64,000 nt of DNA from CBDCNH01 sp965219015 (GCA_965219015.1 CBDCNH010000013.1:868001-932000); one strand, 5' to 3'. Shown: positions 29,765 through 38,268, numbered from the stretch's first letter. The notes: a model not told the origin generated them from the sequence alone. Numbers and translations are program-made.

Positions 29765-30613
29765 TCAGGGGCACGGCACCCCGGCGCCGGTCGAGGCGCA
29801 GGCGGCGGAGAAGGTGCCGTGCTCGAGGAGGTTTCCGTCGTCGGGGTCGGGCCGGATGACGACCGCGCCCGCGACCTCGCGCGCACCTGTCCCGCCGAAG
29901 ATGCCGCCGTAGTCGCCGGCCTCGGTGAGATCGGGGAACTGCACCCGGCCCGCGAAGGTGCCGTTCGGCGCGATGTCGGTGACGATGAGGTTCACCCGGC
30001 CGAGGCGCTGGCCGGTGTCGACGACGCGGCGGTCCTTGATCCCGCCGTTCACGACGCCGTCGGTGAAATCGGCCTGCAGCGTCGCGGTGCCGGTGGTCCG
30101 GTAGGGCGCCCTGCCGCCGTCCGCCGTGATGCTGCCGGCGTTGAGGAGACCGGCGTAGCTGCCGCGGTAGAGCGCGAGCCCCGAGACCGGGAGCGAGAAC
30201 GCGCCGGTGCGCGAATAGGTGGTGCCCGCGAAGAAGGTGCCGAACTGGCCGCCGTCGCCGGCGGTTCCCGCGGTCGTCGTGCCGCCCGTGCCTTGCGCGA
30301 AGAGCGCCACGAAGCGCCGCCCGCCCGTGCTCTCCTGCAGCGCATAGGCCTCGAAGCCCGGCACGTCGAGCGCAGGCGCGCGGACGTAGGTCGCGGTGCG
30401 GGGCGAGGCGTCGAGCGCCCGCAGGTCGACCGCGATCGTGTCGGACCCCGGCTCGTAGGCCGCCGCGGCGAGATCGCCGGACAGGACGGCCGGCACGGCC
30501 ACCGGGTCCGACGGGCTGCCGCCAGCGCCGTCCGAAGGGCCCGCGACATTGCCGAGCGAATTGCCGCTGCACCCGGCGAGGAGGGCGAGCAGGGCGGCGG
30601 CGGTACGTCTCAT
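29765..30613 (-). CDS. Lipoprotein with TbpB-like barrel, candidate Slam substrate
   Basis: A 282-residue lipoprotein: basic N-terminus, hydrophobic core and lipobox (LLAGC, Cys15), followed by a Gly/Ser/Pro-rich tether to about residue 40. The C-terminal half (about 150-265) is rich in Gly/Thr beta strands with G-x-F-x-G-x-V-x-F-P (NGTFAGRVQFPDL) and GGIFGGTGAREVAGAVVI, like the C-terminal eight-stranded barrels of TbpB-type surface lipoproteins and the last strand's GAxxxA pattern. GGGAG lies upstream of ATG 30613. It is the first gene of a pair with the Slam-like gene. Ligand unknown (haem, metal or host protein are family precedents). Confidence 0.75.
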   Translation of the reverse strand: MRRTAAALLALLAGCSGNSLGNVAGPSDGAGGSPSDPVAVPAVLSGDLAAAAYEPGSDTIAVDLRALDASPRTATYVRAPALDVPGFEAYALQESTGGRRFVALFAQGTGGTTTAGTAGDGGQFGTFFAGTTYSRTGAFSLPVSGLALYRGSYAGLLNAGSITADGGRAPYRTTGTATLQADFTDGVVNGGIKDRRVVDTGQRLGRVNLIVTDIAPNGTFAGRVQFPDLTEAGDYGGIFGGTGAREVAGAVVIRPDPDDGNLLEHGTFSAACASTGAGVPCP

Positions 30614-30792
30614 CTGGCGTCTCCCGGCATCGGACGAACCGTCCGGCAGGTGCCGCGCAAAGTCAACGCGGGGCCAGGGCCGACCGGGCGGCTCGTGACC
30701 TTTCGGCACCATCGGCGCACCGCATCCTGCGGTTCACGTCGGGCGCCGGACCAGATAGGGTGCCAAGCGACTCGCAGCCCGGAGGGACGCCC

Positions 30793-31692
30793 ATGCCACT
30801 GACGGAGGAGGCCGCCGCCGCCATCGCGGCGCAGCGCGAGGCAAGCGCGCCGACCCGCCGCGCCGTGGCGCCGGGGCTCGAGGCGCGGCTCTACGAGGCG
30901 GTGCCGGTGCTCGACCACGGCTTCGTCAGGGTCATCGACTACATGGGCGACGACGCCGCGATCGTGCAGGCCGCGCGGGTGAGCTACGGCGCGGGCACCA
31001 AAGCGGTGCAGTCCGATGCCGGGCTCATCCGCTACCTGATGCGGCATTGGCACTCGACGCCCTTCGAGATGTGCGAGATCAAGCTTCACGTGAAGCTGCC
31101 GCTCTTCGTCGCGCGCCAGTGGATCCGGCATCGAACGGCCAACGTCAACGAATTGAGCGCGCGCTATTCCGTGCTCGACGGCGAGTTCTACACGCCCGCG
31201 CCGGAGCACCTCGCGGCGCAGTCCACCGGCAACCATCAGGGTCGCGGTGCGGCCTTGTCGCCCGCGGAGGCGGCCGCGGCGCGCGCGCGGCTCGAGACCG
31301 GCGCGGCGCGGGCCTATGCCGACTACGAGGCGCTGCTCGGGAGCGAGCCGGGGCTCGCGCGGGAACTCGCGCGCATGGCGCTGCCGGCCAGCATCTACAC
31401 CCAGTGGTATTGGAAGACCGACCTGCACAACCTCTTCAACTTCATCAGGCTACGTGCCGATCCTCATGCCCAGTACGAGATCCGCGCCTACGCCGACGCG
31501 ATCTCCGGGTTGGCGGCGCTCTGGGTGCCGGTGGCGCACCGCGCGTTCGTCGACTACCGGATGGGCGGCGCCGACCTCTCCGCCACGGCGCTCGCCTGCA
31601 TCAAGCGGATGCTTGGCGGCGAGGCGGTGACGGAGGAGACGTCGGGCATGAGCCGCGGCGAATGGCGCGAGTTCCAGGAGCTGATCGCATGA
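30793..31692 (+). CDS. thyX: Flavin-dependent thymidylate synthase ThyX
   Basis: Makes dTMP from dUMP with methylene-tetrahydrofolate and FAD. The 299-residue protein shows the ThyX signature RHR-x7-S at residues 112-122 (RHRTANVNELS), VSYGAGTKA and HNLFNFIRLRADPHAQYEI. It is at the long end for ThyX because of an N-terminal extension common in alphaproteobacteria. GGAGG lies 7 bases before ATG 30793. The stop overlaps the start of the ArsC-like gene (ATGA). Confidence 0.97.
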   Translation: MPLTEEAAAAIAAQREASAPTRRAVAPGLEARLYEAVPVLDHGFVRVIDYMGDDAAIVQAARVSYGAGTKAVQSDAGLIRYLMRHWHSTPFEMCEIKLHVKLPLFVARQWIRHRTANVNELSARYSVLDGEFYTPAPEHLAAQSTGNHQGRGAALSPAEAAAARARLETGAARAYADYEALLGSEPGLARELARMALPASIYTQWYWKTDLHNLFNFIRLRADPHAQYEIRAYADAISGLAALWVPVAHRAFVDYRMGGADLSATALACIKRMLGGEAVTEETSGMSRGEWREFQELIA

Positions 31693-32081
31693 CCGACACC
31701 GACAGGACCGTGACGATGCTCGGACTCGCGACATGCGACGCCTGCAAGAAGGCGCGGCGCGCGCTCGAGGCGGCGGGGTGGGCGGTGGCATTCCACGACG
31801 TCCGCGCCGAGCCGCCGGGGGCGGAGGGCTGGAGCGGGCTGGTCGCGACCTTCGGGTCGAACCTCGTCAACCGTGCGTCGACGACCTGGCGCGGCCTCAC
31901 CGACTGGATGCGCGAGGCGGAAGCCGAGACGCAGCTCGCGGCGCATCCGGCCCTGATGAAGCGCCCCGTGTTGATCGAAGGCGCGCTCGATCCGGCCGGG
32001 CTCACGGCGTCAGGCCTGCCGAAGGGCACCCGGGCGACACTGGGATGGGACGCGGCGATCGCCGCCGGGTGGGGCGCCTGA
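31689..32081 (+). CDS. ArsC/Spx-family thioredoxin-fold protein
   Basis: A 130-residue protein of the ArsC/Spx/YffB family. It retains a CxxC (TCDACKKARRAL) and the KRPVLI cis-proline segment of the thioredoxin-like fold; the G-L-P-K C-terminal part differs from true arsenate reductases, so an arsenate-reducing role is doubtful. It is translationally coupled to thyX, and no arsenic-resistance genes are nearby. It ends 5 bases from the convergent cold-shock gene. Confidence 0.85.
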   Translation: MTDTDRTVTMLGLATCDACKKARRALEAAGWAVAFHDVRAEPPGAEGWSGLVATFGSNLVNRASTTWRGLTDWMREAEAETQLAAHPALMKRPVLIEGALDPAGLTASGLPKGTRATLGWDAAIAAGWGA

Positions 32082-32086
32082 CGCGG

Positions 32087-32293
32087 TCAGATCACCCGCA
32101 GGTCGCTGGCCGAGTCGCGTCCGTCGCGGCCCGACTGCAGCTCGTAGGCAACCTTCTGGTTGTCGTTCAGCCCCGTCAGGCCCGCGCGCTCGACGGCCGA
32201 GATGTGGACGAACACGTCCTTTCCACCGTCATCGGGGGCGATAAAGCCAAATCCCTTGGTCGCGTTGAACCATTTCACAGTCCCCGTGGCCAT
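32087..32293 (-). CDS. Cold-shock domain protein
   Basis: A 68-residue CspA-type OB-fold RNA/DNA chaperone. Both nucleic-acid binding motifs are present: KGFGFIAPDDG (RNP1) and DVFVHISAV (RNP2), with TVKWFNATKG at the start. The 125-base gap to thrS upstream would serve as its 5' leader, a place where csp mRNAs often fold as thermosensors. The transcript would run out of thrS or start in that gap; no terminator was seen between them. Confidence 0.95.
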   Translation of the reverse strand: MATGTVKWFNATKGFGFIAPDDGGKDVFVHISAVERAGLTGLNDNQKVAYELQSGRDGRDSASDLRVI

Positions 32294-32418
32294 CGTCGTC
32301 TCCTCGGTCTTCCGGGCCGCCGAATCCAGCGGCCCCCTCGCTCTCGTGTCTCCGGGGCCGCGTGCCGGCACCGTCACGTCCGCCGAAAATGCCCGAGCGG
32401 TAGAAAAAATCAAGCGCG

Positions 32419-34383
32419 TTAAGACTTCGCCGCCGCACGCGCGAGGTCGGGGGGCGTCGCGTCGGACACGAGCCGCGCCACCGCCTCGCCAAGCCCGACC
32501 GCCTCGGTGCGGGTCTCGCCGAGGCGGCGCAGCGTGACCGTCCGCTCGGCCACCTCGCGGGCGCCGATGGCGAGGATCGCGGGCACCTTCGCCATCGAGT
32601 GCTCGCGGACCTTGTAGTTGATCTTCTCGTTGCGGACGTCGGCCTCGGCGCGCACGCCCGCGGCCCTGAGCGCGGCCGTGACCTCGGCCACATAGGCGTC
32701 CGCGTCCGAGACGATGGAGGCCACGACGACCTGCCGCGGTGCGAGCCAGAACGGCAGCCGCCCGGCGTAGTTCTCGATCAGGATGCCGATGAAGCGCTCG
32801 AACGAGCCGAGGATGGCGCGGTGCAGCATGAACGGGCGGTGCTTCATGCCGTCCTCGCCGACGTAGTCCGCGCCGAGCCGCTCGGGGAGGTTCGGGTCGA
32901 CCTGGAAGGTGCCGCACTGCCACTCGCGGCCGATGGCGTCGGTGAGCTTGAAGTCGAGCTTCGGGCCGTAGAAGGCGCCCTCGCCGGGATCGACGGTATA
33001 GGCCGCCCCGACGGACCGGATCGCACCCTCGAGCGCGCCCTCGACGCGGTCCCAGGCCTCGTCCGAGCCGATGCGAACCGCGGGCCGGGTGGAGAACTTG
33101 ATGTCGAACGACGCGAAGCCGAGGTCGGCGTAGACGGAGGCGAGGAGCGCGATGAAATCCGCGCACTCGGGGCCGATCTGGTCCTCGGTGCAGAAGATAT
33201 GCGCGTCGTCCTGCGTGAAGCCCCGCACCCGCATCAGGCCGTGCATCGAGCCGGACGACTCGTAGCGGTGGCACGAGCCGAACTCGGCGAGGCGGAGCGG
33301 GAGGTCGCGGTAGGACTTGAGCCCCTGGTTGTAGACCTGGACGTGGCACGGGCAGTTCATCGGCTTCAGCGCGTTGACCCGCTTCTCGCGGGCGTGCTCC
33401 TCCTCGACCTCGACGATGAACATGTTCTCGCGGTAGGCCTCCCAATGCCCCGAGCGCTCCCAGAGCACGCGGTCCACAACCTGCGGCGTGCGGATCTCGC
33501 GATAGCCGGCGGCGATCTGGCGGCGGCGCATGTAGGCCTCGAGCGTGCGGTAGATGGTCCAGCCGTCGGGGTGCCAGAACACCATCCCGGGCGCTTCCTC
33601 CTGGATGTGGAAGAGGTCCATCTCGCGCCCGAGCCGGCGGTGGTCGCGCTTCTCGGCCTCCTCGAGCATCGTGAGGTGCGCCTTCAGCTCGTCGCGGCTG
33701 CGGAAGGCGACGCCGGCGATGCGCTGCAGCTGCGGCCGCGTCACGTCGCCGAACCAGTAGGCGCCGGAGACGCCCATGAGCTTGAACGCGTCCGCCGGAA
33801 GCTGGCCGGTGTGCTGGAGGTGCGGCCCGCGGCAGAGGTCCTGCCAGTCGCCGTGCCAGTACATGCGGATCGGTGCATCCGCGGGGATGCGGTCGATGAG
33901 CTCGAGTTTGAACGGCTCGGCCCGCGCCTCGTAGTGCGCGAGTGCCCGGTCGCGGTCCCAGACCTCGGTGCGGACGGGGTCGCGCGCGGCGATGATCTGG
34001 CGCATCCGTGCCTCGATGGCGCCGAGGTCTTCGGGGGTGAAGGGTTCGGCGCGGTCGAAGTCGTAGAACCAGCCGGTGTCGGTGACGGGGCCGATGGTGA
34101 CGCGGGTGTCGGGCCAGAGCTCCTGCACCGCGCGCGCCATCACGTGCGCGAGGTCGTGGCGGATGAGCTCGAGCGCGGGGGCCGCGTCGGCCATCGTGTT
34201 GAAGGTGATCGCGCCGGAGGCCTCGAGCGGCCAGGCGAGATCGACGTGCTGGCCGTCGAGGGTCGCCGAGATGGCGCGCTTCGCGAGGCTCGGCGCGATG
34301 GACCGCGCCACCTCCGCCGCCGTGGTGCCTTCGGGGTAGTCGCGCGCCGCGCCGTCGGGGAAGGTCAGGGAGATGTCGGCCAC
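32419..34383 (-). CDS. thrS: Threonyl-tRNA synthetase
   Basis: Class II synthetase of 654 residues: N-terminal TGS domain (ISLTFPDGAARDYPEGTTAAEVARSI), editing domain with HDLAHVMARAVQELWP and the downstream HxxxH partners, catalytic core with zinc ligands in MNCPCHVQVY and HRYESSGSMHG...RGFTQDDAHIFC, and an anticodon-binding domain from about residue 540. Normal length. The start is GTG at 34383 with GAGGAGCG upstream. Confidence 0.97.
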   Translation of the reverse strand: MADISLTFPDGAARDYPEGTTAAEVARSIAPSLAKRAISATLDGQHVDLAWPLEASGAITFNTMADAAPALELIRHDLAHVMARAVQELWPDTRVTIGPVTDTGWFYDFDRAEPFTPEDLGAIEARMRQIIAARDPVRTEVWDRDRALAHYEARAEPFKLELIDRIPADAPIRMYWHGDWQDLCRGPHLQHTGQLPADAFKLMGVSGAYWFGDVTRPQLQRIAGVAFRSRDELKAHLTMLEEAEKRDHRRLGREMDLFHIQEEAPGMVFWHPDGWTIYRTLEAYMRRRQIAAGYREIRTPQVVDRVLWERSGHWEAYRENMFIVEVEEEHAREKRVNALKPMNCPCHVQVYNQGLKSYRDLPLRLAEFGSCHRYESSGSMHGLMRVRGFTQDDAHIFCTEDQIGPECADFIALLASVYADLGFASFDIKFSTRPAVRIGSDEAWDRVEGALEGAIRSVGAAYTVDPGEGAFYGPKLDFKLTDAIGREWQCGTFQVDPNLPERLGADYVGEDGMKHRPFMLHRAILGSFERFIGILIENYAGRLPFWLAPRQVVVASIVSDADAYVAEVTAALRAAGVRAEADVRNEKINYKVREHSMAKVPAILAIGAREVAERTVTLRRLGETRTEAVGLGEAVARLVSDATPPDLARAAAKS

Positions 34384-34535
34384 GGGGCGGCGCTCCTCGT
34401 CGGTACGGCGCCTACGAACGCGCCCGGTTGCGGGTCGCCGACGATGTGGCGGCCCGCCCGCGGGGTGTCAAGCGGTCCGTCCCGCGCTTTCGCCGCCTCT
34501 GCCGGCGCCTTGCCCGCAAGCTCCCCGGATTGGCG

Positions 34536-35288
34536 TCATGCCGCGGACCCTGCCGCGAAGCGGGCGCTCTCGCCGGTCTCGAGCCAGGTCTTGAGGCCTG
34601 CGGCCCAGCGCGCCCAGCCGTCGGCGACGCCTTCGCCGGGGACGACGGGGTAGGTGAGGCCGTAGTGCTCGACGGTGAGGCGGCAGTGCGCGCCCTCGAC
34701 GTCGATCCTGTAGACGGTCCGCGACGGCGCGCCGCCGCCGTCCCATTGCGGCTCGAAGGTGGTCTCGATCCGGGTCTTCGGCTCGACGGCGATCTCGCGG
34801 CTCCGCAGCATCAGGCTGCCATCGCCGAAGTGCAGCGAGACGGTGTCGCCCTCGCGGACCGCGCGGCGGGCGAGGAAATGGTACGCTTCCATCTGTGCAG
34901 GGTCCGTCAGCGCGTCCCACAGGGCGTCCTGCGTGCAGCGGATGAAAGTCTGCATCACGAAATCGGGCTTTGGCATGGTCTGTCCTTCCAGATTGCGTTT
35001 GAGGTCGAGGAGCGCGTGCGCGGCGGGCCGTGCGAGCAGGGGCTCGATCCAGCGGTCGATGACCTCCTGCAGCGGCGCGGCGTTGAGGTAGTGATGCTTG
35101 TAGCGGCCACGCCGCACCGTCACGACGAGGCCCGCAGCTTCGAGGACGCCAAGGTGCTTCATCACCCCGAAGCGCGTCATCGCGCAGCGGGCCTCGAGCT
35201 GCTGCGAGGTCTGGCCGTCCTCATGGCGCAGCGCGTCGAGCAGCGCGCGCCGCGTCGGGTCGTTGAGGGCCTTGAAGAGCGCGTCCAT
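34536..35288 (-). CDS. ArsR-type regulator fused to an SRPBCC (AHSA1) domain
   Basis: A single 250-residue frame carries an ArsR/SmtB winged helix (residues 1-95: LFKALNDPTRRALLDALRHEDGQTSQQLE, then MTRFGVMKHLGVLEAAGLV) and an AHSA1/SRPBCC ligand-binding domain (about 105-245: FIRCTQDALWDALTDPAQMEAYHF ... GWARWAAGLKTWLE). The two usually occur as adjacent genes; here ATG of the second part (MPKPDF) is internal and in frame. No metal-binding cysteine motif is present, so it is probably a ligand-sensing regulator. It may act on the divergent hydrolase gene 85 bases away. Confidence 0.88.
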   Translation of the reverse strand: MDALFKALNDPTRRALLDALRHEDGQTSQQLEARCAMTRFGVMKHLGVLEAAGLVVTVRRGRYKHHYLNAAPLQEVIDRWIEPLLARPAAHALLDLKRNLEGQTMPKPDFVMQTFIRCTQDALWDALTDPAQMEAYHFLARRAVREGDTVSLHFGDGSLMLRSREIAVEPKTRIETTFEPQWDGGGAPSRTVYRIDVEGAHCRLTVEHYGLTYPVVPGEGVADGWARWAAGLKTWLETGESARFAAGSAA

Positions 35289-35373
35289 GCCGCCGTCATA
35301 GGTGATTATATAGTCACGTGTCAATCCAGTGGCTCGAGGTTGCGTGCGGCGCCGGCCTGTGCGAGCGTCCGGC

Positions 35374-36123
35374 ATGGTCGCGCCGGAGTTCCTCGCCACG
35401 CCGCAGGGCCGGCGCATCGCCTTCCGCCGTGTCGAGGGGCGCGCGCCGGGCGTCGTGTTCCTCGGCGGGTTCCGGTCGGACATGGAAGGCACCAAGGCCG
35501 CGCATCTCGATGCCTGGGCCCGCCGCGAGGGCAGGGCGTTCCTCCGCTTCGACTATTCCGGGCACGGTGCCTCGGACGGCGCCTTCGAGGACGGCGCGAT
35601 CGGCGACTGGGCGGAGGACGCCCTGTCGGCCATCGAGACGCTCACCGACGGGCCGCAGATCCTCGTCGGCTCCTCGATGGGCGGCTGGATCGCCCTGCTG
35701 GCGGCACGGCGGCTGGCCTCGATCGCCGGGCTCGTCGGCATTGCGGCCGCGCCGGACTTCACCGAGGACGGGATGTGGGCGGCGATGTCCGATCTCGACC
35801 GCGCCCGGCTCATGGCGGAGGGCCGGGTCGAGCGCCGCTCGGACTACGGCAGCTACGCCGTGACGCGCCGTCTCATCGAGGACGGCCGGCGGCATCTCGT
35901 GCTCAGGTCGCCGCTCGTGCTGCCATACCCGGTCCGGCTTCTGCAAGGCACCGCCGATGTCGACGTCCCCGTGGCGACGGCGCTCAGGCTCATGGAGCAC
36001 GCCGCATCGGATGACATGACGCTCACGCTCGTGAACCAAGCGGATCACCGCTTCTCGTCGCCCGCCTGCCTCGCGCTGATGACCGCCGCCGTCGAGGAGG
36101 TGGCGCGATCCTCCCCCCGCTAG
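35374..36123 (+). CDS. Alpha/beta hydrolase (ABHD10-like)
   Basis: A 249-residue serine hydrolase. The oxyanion region is GVVFLGGFRSDMEGTKA, the nucleophile elbow is VGSSMGGWIA, and the acid and base residues lie in GTADVDVPV and NQADHRFS. The sequence resembles ABHD10-type thioesterases, widespread in alphaproteobacteria. It is transcribed divergently from the ArsR-SRPBCC regulator, which may control it, and is followed by another alpha/beta hydrolase. Confidence 0.88.
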   Translation: MVAPEFLATPQGRRIAFRRVEGRAPGVVFLGGFRSDMEGTKAAHLDAWARREGRAFLRFDYSGHGASDGAFEDGAIGDWAEDALSAIETLTDGPQILVGSSMGGWIALLAARRLASIAGLVGIAAAPDFTEDGMWAAMSDLDRARLMAEGRVERRSDYGSYAVTRRLIEDGRRHLVLRSPLVLPYPVRLLQGTADVDVPVATALRLMEHAASDDMTLTLVNQADHRFSSPACLALMTAAVEEVARSSPR

Positions 36124-36164
36124 GCGGCGACCCCGACGCCTGGCTCGCGGGCGCGGAGGCCGGC

Positions 36165-36965
36165 GTGCCCGGCCTGCGCCCGGGGATGCGGCGCCGCATC
36201 GTCTGGGCAGGCGCGCCGGCGGCGAGGACGCCGTTCTCGGTCGTGGTGCTGCACGGGTTTTCAGCAAGCTCGGAGGAAATCCGCCCGGTGCCCGACATCC
36301 TCGCGCGCGCGCTCGGCGCCAATCTTCATTTCGCGCGGTTCGCCGGCCACGGTCAGAACGGCGCGGCGCTTGCGGCCGCGACCGCGGACGACTGGCTTCG
36401 CGACGCCCGCGAGGCCCTGGCGCTCGGGGCGCGCATCGGCGAGCGGGTCATCGCGCTCGGCGTCTCGACGGGCGGTACGCTCGCGGCGCTCGCTGCCGAC
36501 GCGCCCGGCCTCGCCGGGATCGGCTTCGTCTCGCCGAACTTCGGCATCAGGCCCCGCGCCGCCCGGCTGCTCGGGCTGCCCTATGCGCGCCGCTGGCTGC
36601 CGCGCCTCGCCGGTCCCGCACGCGGCTTCGCGCCGCGAAGCGACCTGCACGCCAGATTCTGGACGATCGCATACCCGCCGTCCGCGCTCTTCGAGGTTCG
36701 CACGCTCGTCGTCCGGGCGCGGCGGCTGCAGCCGCGCGGCATCCGCGTCCCGGCGCTCTTCATCTGGTGCGAGGATGATGTCGTCGTGGACCCGCGCGCC
36801 ACGGCGCGCATGGTGCGGCTTTGGGGCGGCCCGGCGGAGGTGATGACGGTCGATCCCGGCCCCGGCGACGATCCCGCGGGACACGTGATCGCCGGAGACA
36901 TCCTCAGCCCCGGTCTGACCGCTCCGGTTGCCGCGCGCCTCGTCAGGTGGGCCGCGGCGCTCTGA
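36165..36965 (+). CDS. Alpha/beta hydrolase (lysophospholipase/carboxylesterase-like)
   Basis: A second serine hydrolase, 266 residues from the GTG at 36165. It has VVVLHGFSASSEE (oxyanion), GVSTGGTLAALAA (nucleophile elbow GxSxG), FIWCEDDVVVDP (acid) and DPAGHVIAG (base). GTG 36165 has GGAGG 5 bases upstream. The same frame stays open upstream into the end of the preceding gene and reads plausibly (PLGGDPDAWLAGAEAG), but I see no ATG, GTG or TTG there, so the true start may be different. Confidence 0.82.
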   Translation: MPGLRPGMRRRIVWAGAPAARTPFSVVVLHGFSASSEEIRPVPDILARALGANLHFARFAGHGQNGAALAAATADDWLRDAREALALGARIGERVIALGVSTGGTLAALAADAPGLAGIGFVSPNFGIRPRAARLLGLPYARRWLPRLAGPARGFAPRSDLHARFWTIAYPPSALFEVRTLVVRARRLQPRGIRVPALFIWCEDDVVVDPRATARMVRLWGGPAEVMTVDPGPGDDPAGHVIAGDILSPGLTAPVAARLVRWAAAL

Positions 36966-37526
36966 TCAGCCCTTGCCCTGCATCCGCGCGAGCTTCGCCT
37001 GGAGGTCCGCGAGCTGTGTCTTGATCTCGTCGAGCTCGTCCTTCGGCACCGCGGTTCCCGAGCCGCCGCCCCAGCCGCCCATCATCGTCTTGAGGAACGC
37101 GCGCTGCTGGCGCTGCATCGCCTCGAAGCCCGGCATCGACGTGAGCGGGTTCGGCAGCGTCGTCAGGTTCTCGACCATCTTCGACTGGCCGTCGCGCAGC
37201 ATGTCGAACGATGCCGCGAGGAACTGCGGCACCACGCTTTGCGCCTGCGTGGTGTAGCTTTTCACGAGGTCGGTCAGCACGTTGAGCGGCAGCACGTTCT
37301 CGCCGCGGTTTTCGTGCTCGGCGATGATCTGGAGGAGGAACTGCCGGGTGAGATCGTCGCCTGTCTTGAGATCGACAATCTGCACGGCGCGCCCCGCCCG
37401 GATGAACCGCGCGATGTCCTCGAGCGTCACGTAGTCGCTCGTCTCGGTGTTGTAGAGCCGCCGGCTCGCATAACGCTTCACGAGGAGCGGCTTGCCCACC
37501 TCGGCCTGCGGATCGGCGTCGGTCAC
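36966..37526 (-). CDS. phaR: Polyhydroxyalkanoate synthesis repressor PhaR
   Basis: A 186-residue regulator that binds DNA and PHB granules, repressing phasin and its own gene until polymer titrates it. The N-terminal PHB/PHA accumulation DNA-binding domain is complete (VKRYASRRLYNTETSDYVTLEDIARFI, VDLKTGDDLTRQFLLQIIAEHE), and a C-terminal coiled coil (DELDEIKTQLADLQAKLARMQ) follows. GTG at 37526 is preferred over an ATG 18 codons upstream because GAGGAGC precedes it by about 7 bases. A CTGC-N1-GCAG palindrome sits 18 bases before the start. Confidence 0.95.
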   Translation of the reverse strand: MTDADPQAEVGKPLLVKRYASRRLYNTETSDYVTLEDIARFIRAGRAVQIVDLKTGDDLTRQFLLQIIAEHENRGENVLPLNVLTDLVKSYTTQAQSVVPQFLAASFDMLRDGQSKMVENLTTLPNPLTSMPGFEAMQRQQRAFLKTMMGGWGGGSGTAVPKDELDEIKTQLADLQAKLARMQGKG

Positions 37527-37543
37527 GATGCGCTCCTCGGTTG

Positions 37544-37552
37544 CTGCAGCAG
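37544..37552. promoter_or_regulatory. PhaR-like palindrome (variant spacing) upstream of phaR
   Basis: CTGC-A-GCAG inside the longer palindrome TTGCTGC-A-GCAGCAA (37541-37555). The half-sites match PhaR operators but the spacer is 1 base instead of 3-4; a possible autoregulatory site. Confidence 0.5.
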
Positions 37553-37586
37553 CAAAAAGGTTAAGGCAGGCAGGCTGCAAAGGAAA

Positions 37587-37610
37587 GGGGCGGACCCGAA
37601 GGCCCGCCCC
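37587..37610 (-). terminator. Terminator downstream of phasin gene
   Basis: Stem GGGGCGG/CCGCCCC extended inside by CC/GG around a short loop; on the minus strand the hairpin is followed by a T-rich TTTCCTTT. It would end the phaP transcript before phaR. Confidence 0.65.
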
Positions 37611-37633
37611 GAAACTCGCAACGTCGAAGGCAG

Positions 37634-38164
37634 TCAGACGGGCGTGGCGCTGCCCGGCTTCGGCATGGTCGCGCGCGTGGCGGACTTCAGGTCGTCCGCA
37701 GCGGTGCGGGCCGCGCCCTGGATGTCGGAGGTCGCGCGCTGGGTGGCGTCGGCGGTGTCCGCGGTCGCTTTCTTCATCGACGCGGCCGCGTCGTCGGTCA
37801 TGTCCTTGCCGGCGGAAAGCATCAACTCGACGGTCTCCATCTGCACCTTCTTGGCCACTTCCGCAAAGGCCGCGAGCGTCTCGGCCGCCATCTCGGCCGA
37901 CTGCGAGGCGAAGTCGGTCATCGCCTTCGAATAATCCTGCGGCTCTTCCTTGGCGGTCGCGACGGCGCCGAATTTGGCGAGCGTCTCACGGGTCCAGTTC
38001 GACGAGATTTCGGTCGACTTCTCCGCCGCGTCGAGCGCGACGCGCGTCATCTTCTCGCCGAGCGCCGCGGAATTGCGGAACGCGTCCTGCATCGCCGACG
38101 TGTCCATCGGGAACGCCTTCATCATGTCCTGCATCATCTTCGAGAGATCCTGGGTCTGTGCCAT
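37634..38164 (-). CDS. phaP: Phasin family protein
   Basis: A 176-residue Ala/Lys-rich helical protein of the phasin family, which coats PHB granules and controls their number and size. The central amphipathic helix region (NWTRETLAKFGAVATAKEEPQDYSKAM, DFASQSAEMAAETLAAFAEVAKKVQ) is typical; the tail is rich in Ala, Thr and Asp and probably disordered. It sits between phaC and phaR, with a promoter and perfect PhaR operator immediately upstream. Confidence 0.92.
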   Translation of the reverse strand: MAQTQDLSKMMQDMMKAFPMDTSAMQDAFRNSAALGEKMTRVALDAAEKSTEISSNWTRETLAKFGAVATAKEEPQDYSKAMTDFASQSAEMAAETLAAFAEVAKKVQMETVELMLSAGKDMTDDAAASMKKATADTADATQRATSDIQGAARTAADDLKSATRATMPKPGSATPV

Positions 38165-38214
38165 CACGTCGTTCCTTAATGGTGCGGGCCGGACCCGCGT
38201 TTGCCTATGAGAGC

Positions 38215-38243
38215 TAGGTAGTCGCTGCACTGCAGCATTGCAA
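38215..38243 (-). promoter_or_regulatory. Candidate phaP promoter overlapping a PhaR operator
   Basis: On the minus strand TTGCAA (38243-38238), a 17-base spacer and TACCTA (38220-38215) resemble a sigma-70 promoter about 50 bases before the phaP start. The operator CTGC-ACT-GCAG (38225-38235) occupies the spacer, which would let PhaR block polymerase. Confidence 0.55.
38225..38235. promoter_or_regulatory. PhaR operator 1 (CTGC-N3-GCAG)
   Basis: Perfect match (CTGCACTGCAG) to the CTGC-N3/4-GCAG site reported for Paracoccus PhaR, within the candidate phaP promoter. Confidence 0.8.
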
Positions 38244-38252
38244 GCTCAAATG

Positions 38253-38263
38253 CTGCGCTGCAG
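38253..38263. promoter_or_regulatory. PhaR operator 2 (CTGC-N3-GCAG)
   Basis: Second perfect site (CTGCGCTGCAG), 28 bases from operator 1 centre-to-centre and 5 bases beyond the phaC stop. The spacing, close to 2.7 helical turns, could allow cooperative binding. Confidence 0.8.
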
Positions 38264-38268
38264 CAATT

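Noticed and set aside
31689..32081. Arsenate reductase assignment for the ArsC-like gene
   Set aside because: The family fold is clear but the reductase-specific C-terminal features and any arsenic genes are missing, so only the family name is given.
32599..34653. A 684-codon open frame on the + strand opposite thrS
   Set aside because: Composition is typical of antisense frames at this GC content; thrS is complete on the minus strand.
36063..36164. Longer N-terminus for the hydrolase starting at 36165
   Set aside because: The frame is open and reads plausibly, but no ATG, GTG or TTG was found there, while GTG 36165 has GGAGG at good spacing; left as an alternative only.
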